From positions 1 through 5,651 of the forward strand of contig DGGX01000243.1 in NCBI GenBank assembly GCA_002392385.1: 5,651 nt of DNA. The letters run 5' to 3'. The translations under genes were made by a program, and so were the position numbers. Of the stretch, positions 1 to 5,505 are shown one piece after another (the stretch's first letter is position 1; the number at the start of each line of letters is the position of its first letter). The notes under the pieces were generated by a model, which did no database searches, was not told the origin of the DNA, and saw only the letters and a list, made by a program, of their open reading frames with translations. This DNA is from Lachnospiraceae bacterium UBA3863 (lineage in GTDB: Bacteria; Bacillota; Clostridia; Lachnospirales; Lachnospiraceae).

Positions 1-20
1 TACCTCCAGTAGGTCGAAAA

Positions 21-76
21 AATAGGACTAAGTCTGAAAAGCCTTGATTTAAGCGGCTTTCTGACTTAGACCTATT
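21..76 (-). terminator. Long imperfect stem-loop with T tract; terminator or end of an inserted element
   Basis: On the minus strand the arm at 76-55 pairs with the arm at 43-21, giving about 20 base pairs with two mismatches and one bulge around an 11-nt loop. A run of six T (positions 22-17) follows, and the last codons and stop of the broken helicase fall inside the stem and loop. The hairpin plus T run fits an intrinsic terminator reading on the minus strand. The stem is longer and less perfect than most terminators, and it starts right at the point where the helicase homology stops. It could therefore equally be a subterminal palindrome of a mobile element whose body lies outside the window. 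No transposase is visible. Confidence 0.5.
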
Positions 77-1095
77 ATGCCATAATCATCCACCACGATA
101 TAGTCGAAATAATCTGGCGCAAAGTACCGCTCGTTCAGGTACCGGCTGTTCCCCAGTGTCGCTACAGAAGCGAAGATCACAGCCTTATCTGTACACTTCT
201 CTTCCCCGTTGAAGAATCCGTAATCGTCATTACAGCGTACATTGCGGAAGGACTGCGCCGCCTGTTTCAGGATCTCTTCCCTATGCGCTACAAAAAGGAC
301 TCTCTGATAGTTCCTGGAATCGAAGGCAGCCAGATATGTTTTGCCGACACCAGTAGCGGCCTGTACCAGTCCCTTGACGGCACCTTCTGCACGTGAATTC
401 TCCAATGCGCAGAGAGCCTCGATCTGCGCGCCACGGGGTTCATAGAGAACATGGACTTTTGTATCCTCGTCCTCCTCGCTGGCATCGTACCTGTCCAGAT
501 CCCGGATCGCCGCCGGCCTGTGCCAGTTCTTTGAATATGCCCGTAGTTGCTCATCATCAATTACAATTGAGTGATTCTGGAACAAGTCCTCAAACGTATT
601 GTACAGCTTCTCGTAATTGGTCCTGTCCGTCTCGCTGCTGAACCGATAATTCCACTCAATACCGGACGTCAGAGCACTCCTCGAAATGTTCGAAGATCCT
701 ATGAAAATATCGCTGTGATCCTCATAATGAAAGAAGTATGCCTTCGGATGAAAAGACCGCTCGCTGTCATTATAAAAGCGCAGATCGACCCGCTCACCCA
801 GCCGCTGCTTAATCAGATACAAAGCAGACGGCTGCGTGATTCCCAGATAGTTCCCGGTGAGGATCCTCACCTCTGTCCCCCGGTCCATGGCCTGCCCCAG
901 GTCTTTCAGGAGCATCTTCACGCCGGATTCCATCAGAAACGACACGATGATATCGATGCGCTTCGCATTGCGCATGCCACTGATCAGCTGGTAGTACAGG
1001 TGCATGCGGCGGTCGCGGTCGCCGGTGGTGACGGAGGTGGCGTGAAGCGGGGAACGAGTGGTATTCAGTTCGTAGTCGGATGATGAGTCTGGCAT
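49..1095 (-). pseudogene. PLD-nuclease/SF2 helicase, truncated inside the DEAH box
   Basis: The 348-aa frame starts with an ATG at 1095 behind an AGGG ribosome binding site 6 nt upstream. Residues about 30-185 form a phospholipase-D-like nuclease domain with one motif: H116, K118, the GSSN ending at N136, and E147. A Q-motif-like stretch follows (about 218-228), then Walker A ATGVGKT (247-253), motif Ia-like FVAHREEIL (268-276) and the beginning of motif II, IVVDD (333-337). Where relatives read DEFH or DECH and continue for 600 or more residues, this one reads DDYG and stops after 11 further residues. The helicase-like sequence ends at about position 86; codons from 85 to 49 look foreign. 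The product would keep the nuclease domain but lack an ATPase motor. It is a diverged paralogue of the intact neighbour upstream, with the same active-site spacing. Probably a pseudogene, though a stable nuclease-only fragment is possible. Confidence 0.85.
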
Positions 1096-1204
1096 TTCTT
1101 ACCCTGTATTAAGTTATCGTTAGTTTCAGTTTATGTCTTAAGCATCCCTTCCTAACGAGACTCAAGGGAGGGAAACTATCTTATTAGCAGGACATCTTTC
1201 CCCC
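1096..1204 (-). other. 109-nt intergenic spacer between the two helicase genes
   Basis: The spacer has no ORF. It holds a weak 6-bp stem (1145-1150 with 1164-1169, 13-nt loop) without a T run. It also holds a very weak promoter-like pair on the minus strand, TTAAGA and GATAAC 17 nt apart (about 1112-1140), each matching consensus at four of six bases. The TTAAGACATAAA stretch (1130-1141) recurs exactly at 4531-4542 in the leader upstream of the operon. The downstream gene may be cotranscribed with the intact helicase or have its own weak promoter; the sequence does not decide. Confidence 0.3.
1102..1105 (-). promoter_or_regulatory. Ribosome binding site of the truncated helicase
   Basis: AGGG on the minus strand lies 6 nt before the ATG at 1095, which supports this start over the internal methionine at residue 31. 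A match of four bases is modest. Confidence 0.45.
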
Positions 1205-4132
1205 TCACTCCGGCAACCTGAAATCAAAATACAGATCCTCCGGCGCCGTCACCTCCATCGGTACCCTAAACAGGTGCGCGCCATTGCCGCTCTGGGTCGG
1301 CCCGATGTATTCCATGTGTCCTGAGCCGATGTAGGTGAAGGGCAGCTGGATGCCGTCTTCATTACTGACCTTGCGGACGAAGATTTCCATGCGCTTGCTG
1401 TTCTTGAGGCCGGTGAGTTCGCGGGTGGAGACGTTGGCGACGGATTCCCACTGGAAGGTGTTCTCGTCGAGGTAACCGTCCGCGTATTTGAGCTCGGCCT
1501 TGGTGGCGTTTTCCTTGACCACCGTGACGTAGGCGTAGACGACGCCATCGTAGATGGCGGTGCCCTTCATAATGTCGCGGGGGTTGTTCAACAGGAGCTG
1601 CTGCACCTGCTCCTTGCGGTATTTGGACCACAGGTGGAAGCGTTTCTCCGGATCGTACGCCTGGCCATCCAGGTCGTGGAATTCTACGTCATATTTGCCG
1701 AGGCCATATTCCAGGAGGTCACGCAGATACTCGTCCAGCTCGACGCCGAGGCGGATGTCATGGAAGGCCAGGTTAGCGCCCTCCTGCTCGAAGAAATCGG
1801 TCTTCAGCATATACGTGAGGGCGTGATCGAAGGCCTTCTGATCATAGTGCTGCGTGCTGATGCGGACGTATTCCTGGATCTCCGGAAGGCTGGCCTTGCC
1901 GGCGCCGAGGACGAGTTTCTGGAGGATCAGGTACTCGTAGGGGCGGACGATGGGAAGCATTTCGGAGATATATCTGATCAGCGCTTCCTGGCGTTCGTCG
2001 AAGGCCGGGAGGTTTTCCTCGCCGATGGCCTGGAGGAAGCCGTAGTAGGAGGCGTTCTTGCGGCCGGCGATCTTGGACTGCATGAACTTGATCAGGTCCG
2101 GCGCGTAGTCGTTGTTCAGGTAATCCACGTGGCGAGGATAGCTCTGAGCGCTGATGTATTTCTTGAAATTGTAGTAATCCTGCTGGAGATAGGTTTTGGT
2201 GTTGAAGTTCACGTCATCGATGAAGCTGAGGATCTCCTTTTTGCTCAGGTCATCGAGATGGATTTCGACACCGTAGTCGATGAGGCCGAGGCTCTTGAAG
2301 TCTTCGGCGATGAGGGCGGCGAGGAGTTTTTTCTCCACGACAAAGTTCTCGGAGAGGCTGCCCAGCGCAAAAGCGATCTGCACACTCCGCTTATAGTCGT
2401 TGCCGATGAAATCCATCACCGTCACGAACTGCTTGCCCTCGTACTTGCGGAGGCCGCGGCCCAGCTGCTGGATGAAGATGGTCTGAGAATCCGTGGGACG
2501 GAGGAAGAGGACCATGTTGACGCCGGGGATGTCGACGCCTTCGTTGAGGATGTCCACCGTGAACAGGATCTCCAGGTCTGCATTGTCGTCCTGCAGATCT
2601 TTGTAGGCGCGCACGCGCTCGCCGACAGAATTCTTGCCGGTCAGATAGCGGGTGTGGTAGTAGTCCTCCATCGCCTGGGACATGCGAATGGCGTGGGAGA
2701 TGTCACGGCAGAAGGCCAGCGCCTTGAGCTTCTGGCCGGGAATTCTGTGCTTCTCGATCATCTTCTGGATGAACTCACAGTGATCGGTGTCGGAGAACTG
2801 CTCGACGAACTTGTGTCCCTTGGTCTCCTTGATGCCGTACTCGATGAGCTCGTCGCGGATGCCGTAGTACTTGAACGGCACAACCAGGCCATTGATGATC
2901 GCGTCGCGCAGGCGCAGCTCATAGGGCACGTTCTGGTCGAAGAGGCTGAAGACGTCCTCGCCGTCCATGCGCTCAGGCGTCGCCGTGATGCCCAGAAGGA
3001 ACTGCGGCTCAAAGTACTGCATGATCTTCCGGTACGTCTCCGCCGTGGAGTGATGGCACTCGTCGATGATGATATAGTCAAAGGCATGCTTGTCGAACAG
3101 CTCCAGCGAATTCGCCATCGTCACATTCGTGGAGAAAACAAACTGCCTGTCAAACTCCTTGTAATCCTTGTTGTAAAGTCCGTAGCTCTTATCGCTTCCA
3201 AAAACTCTCTGGAAGGTCTCAAAGGATTTCATCAAAATGGAGCCTTCCTGCACGATGTACAGGAGGCGGTCCGGATTGAAATTCAGGGCGTCGAAGGCGG
3301 CGAGGTATGTTTTGCCGGAGCCGGCGGCTGCGCAGACCAGGGCCTTGGAGGCACCCATGGCCCGGATCCTGTTCAACTCCTTCAGAGCCCGCCGCTGCAT
3401 ATAGTTAGGCTTGATACTGGCATTCGCAATATCATAGTCCATATCCCACCGCTCGATGGAATAGTAGAGCTGCGTCTTATACTCTTCGATCAGATCGCGC
3501 GTGAGCGGCAGGGTCTTCTCCCACAGGCGGCCGAATTCACGTTTGGCGGCGCGATAGACATCCTGCTGACTCTTACCGGCCTCAGCGTTAACCTCATTAC
3601 CGGTAGTATTATCTCCGGTAACCTTAATTCCGGTAGTCTCACTTCCGGTAATATCGTTTCTGCTAACCTGATTTCCGGTAAGGATCTCGTCATGGTCTGT
3701 GATCACCGACACGTCCCACTCAATATTCTTGAGCAGGGCATAGACGGTGATATTCGACGAGCCGATCAGAACTTCATTGTGATCCTCGAAGTCGAACAGG
3801 TAGCCTTTCGAATGGAAACCCACCTTGTTTCCCTGCATGTCCTCGAAGCATTCCCTGTCCAGATGGCAGGCAAACTGATCCGGATACCGTGTATGCAGGT
3901 CATAGAACCAGGTCAGGGAATCCACATCGGTGAAGTTCTGGTAGGTAGAGGTGATGAGCACGCCCTTGGTGCCCCGCGCGAGGGCCGCTTCCATGTTCTG
4001 AGCGAGCAGCCGCAGACCAGGTTTCTTGATGAAACTGACAGAGAAGTAGAAAGCCGTACAGGTGTCGAGGTTCCTGCGCAGCTTGTCTATGAATTTCAGG
4101 TCGGTGTAGTTGGTGTAGAAGGTGCTTTGCAT
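1205..4132 (-). CDS. PLD nuclease-SF2 helicase-DUF3427 protein
   Basis: The protein is 975 aa counted from the ATG at 4132. Residues about 1-225 are a phospholipase-D-type nuclease domain with one active-site motif: H107, K109, D114, GSSN ending at N127, and E138. The H-x-K, then N 18 residues on, then E 11 residues on, matches the spacing I recall for the metal-independent nuclease BfiI. A helicase core follows: Walker A GSGKT (271-275), DECHH (357-361), TATPER (383-388), NEGVD (530-534) and QQLGRGLR (555-562). Residues about 680-975 resemble the DUF3427 region that ends such proteins. All motor motifs are intact, so ATP-driven translocation on nucleic acid coupled to a nuclease is expected; the cytoplasmic role in defence, restriction or repair is inferred. 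An ATG at 4159 would add 9 residues, but only the 4132 start has a GGGAG 7 nt upstream. The gene follows the ArsC-family gene by 4 nt, suggesting coupled translation. A seven-unit repeat interrupts the domain junction. Confidence 0.92.
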   Translation of the reverse strand: MQSTFYTNYTDLKFIDKLRRNLDTCTAFYFSVSFIKKPGLRLLAQNMEAALARGTKGVLITSTYQNFTDVDSLTWFYDLHTRYPDQFACHLDRECFEDMQGNKVGFHSKGYLFDFEDHNEVLIGSSNITVYALLKNIEWDVSVITDHDEILTGNQVSRNDITGSETTGIKVTGDNTTGNEVNAEAGKSQQDVYRAAKREFGRLWEKTLPLTRDLIEEYKTQLYYSIERWDMDYDIANASIKPNYMQRRALKELNRIRAMGASKALVCAAAGSGKTYLAAFDALNFNPDRLLYIVQEGSILMKSFETFQRVFGSDKSYGLYNKDYKEFDRQFVFSTNVTMANSLELFDKHAFDYIIIDECHHSTAETYRKIMQYFEPQFLLGITATPERMDGEDVFSLFDQNVPYELRLRDAIINGLVVPFKYYGIRDELIEYGIKETKGHKFVEQFSDTDHCEFIQKMIEKHRIPGQKLKALAFCRDISHAIRMSQAMEDYYHTRYLTGKNSVGERVRAYKDLQDDNADLEILFTVDILNEGVDIPGVNMVLFLRPTDSQTIFIQQLGRGLRKYEGKQFVTVMDFIGNDYKRSVQIAFALGSLSENFVVEKKLLAALIAEDFKSLGLIDYGVEIHLDDLSKKEILSFIDDVNFNTKTYLQQDYYNFKKYISAQSYPRHVDYLNNDYAPDLIKFMQSKIAGRKNASYYGFLQAIGEENLPAFDERQEALIRYISEMLPIVRPYEYLILQKLVLGAGKASLPEIQEYVRISTQHYDQKAFDHALTYMLKTDFFEQEGANLAFHDIRLGVELDEYLRDLLEYGLGKYDVEFHDLDGQAYDPEKRFHLWSKYRKEQVQQLLLNNPRDIMKGTAIYDGVVYAYVTVVKENATKAELKYADGYLDENTFQWESVANVSTRELTGLKNSKRMEIFVRKVSNEDGIQLPFTYIGSGHMEYIGPTQSGNGAHLFRVPMEVTAPEDLYFDFRLPE
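3578..3682 (-). repeat. Seven tandem 15-bp units inside the helicase gene
   Basis: CCGGTA recurs on the plus strand at 3600, 3615, 3630, 3645 and 3675, with a degenerate copy at 3660 and a weaker one at 3585, giving an exact 15-bp period. Read on the minus strand it encodes seven pentads (residues 151-185): LTGNQ, VSRND, ITGSE, TTGIK, VTGDN, TTGNE, VNAEA. The paralogue downstream has no equivalent segment between its active-site glutamate and the following helices. The array therefore looks like an inserted, polar and probably flexible linker grown by tandem duplication. Because 15 is divisible by three, changes in copy number would alter linker length without breaking the frame. Confidence 0.9.
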
Positions 4133-4136
4133 TATC

Positions 4137-4478
4137 TCACTCCCACTTCTTCCAAACATCCGGCTGATACCCCACTGTCGCCTGGCGTCCGTTGCGGACG
4201 ATAGGAAGCCTGAGCACGGACTGATTCTCCAGGGCTTTCTGGGGGCGGTCCTCCTCGGCGAGGTACTTGATGAGCAGGAGGAGGTCCTTGTCCTTGCAGT
4301 TCGGATCGAGCATGGCGTCGAGGCCGCCTACGGCCTGGAGGACGGATTGGAACTCGCCCTTGCTGAGGCCCTTTTCCTTCATGTCAACGGACTGAAAGCG
4401 AATGCCGCGCTCTTTAAAGAAGCGCTCCGCCTTGCGGGTATCGCTGCTCTTCTTCGTTCCGAAGATCTGAATATTCAT
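4137..4478 (-). CDS. Arsenate-reductase-family (ArsC/Spx-like) protein lacking the catalytic cysteine
   Basis: The protein is 113 aa, the usual length for the ArsC/Spx/YffB thioredoxin-fold family. It opens with the beta strand IQIFGT, followed by KKSSDTRKAERFF, where the family's redox cysteine is expected at residue 11 (KKC-x-DT-x-KA) but serine is present. The late motif LPIVRNGRQATVGY (residues 91-104) with the characteristic proline at 92 fits the family. The only cysteine is C61, outside the active-site loop. Arsenate reduction by the usual mechanism is therefore unlikely; a binding, regulatory or Spx-like role is possible but unproven. The start has a strong GGAGG 8 nt upstream. The stop lies 4 nt before the helicase start, and that gene's ribosome binding site lies in the last codons here, so the two are almost certainly an operon. 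An extended -10 promoter lies about 80 nt upstream. Confidence 0.88.
   Translation of the reverse strand: MNIQIFGTKKSSDTRKAERFFKERGIRFQSVDMKEKGLSKGEFQSVLQAVGGLDAMLDPNCKDKDLLLLIKYLAEEDRPQKALENQSVLRLPIVRNGRQATVGYQPDVWKKWE
4140..4144 (-). promoter_or_regulatory. Ribosome binding site deciding the helicase start
   Basis: GGGAG on the minus strand, inside the last codons of the ArsC-family gene, is 7 nt from the ATG at 4132. The competing ATG at 4159 has only a GTGGGG stretch 10 nt upstream and would overlap the preceding gene by 23 bp. This favours 4132 and a terminating-ribosome coupling mechanism. Confidence 0.6.
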
Positions 4479-4481
4479 AGT

Positions 4482-4491
4482 CCTCCCCTCC
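4482..4491 (-). promoter_or_regulatory. Ribosome binding site of the ArsC-family gene
   Basis: Two overlapping purine-rich matches (GGAGGGGAGG) stand 3 to 8 nt before the ATG at 4478. The upstream GGAGG has the better spacing of 8 nt. This is a strong translation signal at the head of the operon. Confidence 0.75.
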
Positions 4492-4555
4492 GGCTCTCCA
4501 TGGCATGAACAGGATGCGCCGGTCCCTCTTTTTATGTCTTAACACACATAGAATT

Positions 4556-4564
4556 ATTATAGCA
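4556..4564 (-). promoter_or_regulatory. Extended -10 promoter of the ArsC-helicase operon
   Basis: The minus strand reads TGCTATAAT: a perfect TATAAT with the TG extension one base upstream. No good TTGACA-like box stands 16 to 18 nt further upstream, as is usual for extended -10 promoters. Transcription would start near 4549 and leave a leader of about 70 nt before the ATG at 4478. Confidence 0.65.
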
Positions 4565-4611
4565 CGCAGGAACCGTTTACGCTCTATGAGGTTCACTTTC
4601 AACTGCAGTCG

Positions 4612-4636
4612 CGGCCGGCACATTCTGCGCCGGCCG
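4612..4636 (-). other. GC-rich hairpin, 11-bp stem with 3-nt loop
   Basis: CGGCCGGCGCA and TGTGCCGGCCG on the minus strand pair over 11 positions around a GAA loop. One pair is G.U in minus-strand RNA but would be an A.C mismatch in plus-strand RNA, so the structure is better preserved on the minus strand. It sits 107 nt after the stop of the zinc-ribbon gene and about 50 nt upstream of the operon promoter. There is no T run after it, so it is not a textbook intrinsic terminator; an atypical terminator, a 3'-end stabiliser or a protein-binding palindrome are all possible. Confidence 0.6.
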
Positions 4637-4742
4637 TGCTGTTGTGGTAGGTTCTGGTCACAGGATGCCGGCATCGAGAGCAATGCCGTTTAAAATGGCA
4701 CCCATGCAGTTTTGGTCTTGTGTACTTGCCCTGCCTGATGCC

Positions 4743-5387
4743 TCACGTGATCGGCATCCAGCATGTCTCTCCCCTGTCCAGCATGGAGAAAAGGTCGTTC
4801 ACCCTTCTCTTCTGTGCTCGCTGGACTCTGCGCTCGGCATTGCGGTAGTATTTGCGCTGGCGGCGGGTGCTGCGGGGCAGCTGACGGTAGTCCGTGTCAA
4901 CGATTTCCATGGCAATGTCGTGACGGCGGATGTAGAGGAGGAGTTTGCTCACGGAAGGTTCGGCCTTCACGTCGCTCTGGCGATGGAAAGCGCCCCGCTT
5001 CAGCTGCTCCGTCTCGTCGGTCAGCGAGCAGTGATTGGCGTGGTAGAGAAGGTTGCCAATGCCTTCCCGGTAGTAGATCTTCCAGAAGCCGCGGCTGGTC
5101 CTGGCGTACAGCGTATCCGACCAGCGGTCGTAGGTCAGCTCCACGCCCTGGTCAGCCCATCCCTGCCACTCGGTCCAGGGGCTGCCTCCGCGCGGATCCG
5201 GCCGTCTCTGCATGCAGCGCACGCTTCCCCAGAGTCCCTCACAGAAACGGCATCTTCCGTAGCCGGCCTCCTCCGCGTCTCTCTCCCTCATCTCCAGACG
5301 ATTCCCGTACTGAATCCTGTCCGCATAGATACATCCCCGCTTATGATAGACCCGCGCTCTGGCTTTCATACTGACTATGACCTTCAT
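4743..5387 (-). CDS. Unrecognised protein with an Ada-like Cys/His zinc-ribbon N-terminus
   Basis: The protein is 214 aa. The N-terminus (about 12-50) reads VYHKRGC then, 26 residues later, GYGRCRFCEG: H15, C19, C46 and C49 form a likely zinc site. It is laid out like the small metal-binding module (cysteine, then GYxPCxxC) found in Ada-type and nuclease-associated proteins. Residues about 80-165 contain aromatic and His-rich segments (LLYHANHC at 113-120, AFHRQSD at 133-139) that I cannot assign to a family. Residues about 168-200 form a strongly basic, Arg/Lys-rich helix that could contact nucleic acid. There is no signal peptide or membrane segment, so it is probably cytoplasmic. AAAGGAGGT lies 4 nt before the ATG. 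It is a separate unit from the operon downstream, separated by 264 nt. A regulatory or nucleic-acid-binding function is only a guess. Confidence 0.75.
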   Translation of the reverse strand: MKVIVSMKARARVYHKRGCIYADRIQYGNRLEMRERDAEEAGYGRCRFCEGLWGSVRCMQRRPDPRGGSPWTEWQGWADQGVELTYDRWSDTLYARTSRGFWKIYYREGIGNLLYHANHCSLTDETEQLKRGAFHRQSDVKAEPSVSKLLLYIRRHDIAMEIVDTDYRQLPRSTRRQRKYYRNAERRVQRAQKRRVNDLFSMLDRGETCWMPIT

Positions 5388-5391
5388 GAAG

Positions 5392-5400
5392 ACCTCCTTT
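5392..5400 (-). promoter_or_regulatory. Ribosome binding site of the zinc-ribbon gene
   Basis: AAAGGAGGT on the minus strand is a near-perfect anti-16S match, ending 4 nt before the ATG at 5387. It fixes this start over the methionine at residue 7. Confidence 0.85.
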
Positions 5401-5417
5401 CTGTGTATGAACCTTGT

Positions 5418-5441
5418 TTTTTCGGCCTTTTTTCCGAAAAA
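5418..5441 (-). other. A/U-rich leader hairpin before the zinc-ribbon gene
   Basis: TTTTTCGG and CCGAAAAA pair perfectly over 8 bp around an 8-nt AAAAAAGG loop in the minus-strand leader, about 17 nt upstream of the ribosome binding site. Three runs of six A lie in this leader (5449-5454, 5428-5433, 5417-5422). No T run follows, so it is not a terminator on this strand. It may stabilise the mRNA 5' end or be a product of base composition. Confidence 0.35.
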
Positions 5442-5468
5442 TCGCTACTTTTTTGTTCTGTTCATGGT

Positions 5469-5496
5469 CTTATAGTAAAATAGGTTATTGTCCCAA
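5469..5496 (-). promoter_or_regulatory. Probable promoter of the zinc-ribbon gene
   Basis: The minus strand carries TTGGGA (5491-5496, four of six consensus bases) and TATAAG (5469-5474, five of six) separated by 16 nt. Transcription would start near 5462, giving a leader of about 75 nt. Confidence 0.5.
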
Positions 5497-5505
5497 AATC
5501 TTCTC

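Noticed and set aside
571..1083. Plus-strand 170-codon frame antisense to the truncated helicase
   Set aside because: No domain is visible, while the opposite strand encodes a clear PLD and Walker A protein.
1145..1169. Terminator between the two helicase genes
   Set aside because: Only a 6-bp stem with a 13-nt loop and no T run after it on either strand.
3578..3682. CRISPR-like array
   Set aside because: The 15-bp units are contiguous with no spacers and lie in frame inside a gene, so this is a tandem coding repeat.
1634..4204. An 856-codon open frame on the plus strand antisense to the helicase
   Set aside because: It is a shadow of the GC-rich helicase gene. Its translation is a monotonous Val/Leu/Glu/Asp/Ala mixture with no domain, and the minus-strand frame has full helicase motifs.
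4664..4675. Perfect 12-bp palindrome GATGCCGGCATC as an operator
   Set aside because: About one such palindrome is expected by chance in this length, and nothing positions it at a promoter core.
4414..4683. 89-codon minus-strand frame overlapping the start of the ArsC-family gene
   Set aside because: It spans the promoter and hairpin and overlaps a well-supported gene in another frame; its composition does not look like a conserved protein.
4644..5483. Plus-strand frames of 279 and 203 codons across the zinc-ribbon gene
   Set aside because: They are antisense shadows without recognisable motifs; the minus-strand frame has a strong ribosome binding site, a promoter and a metal-binding motif.
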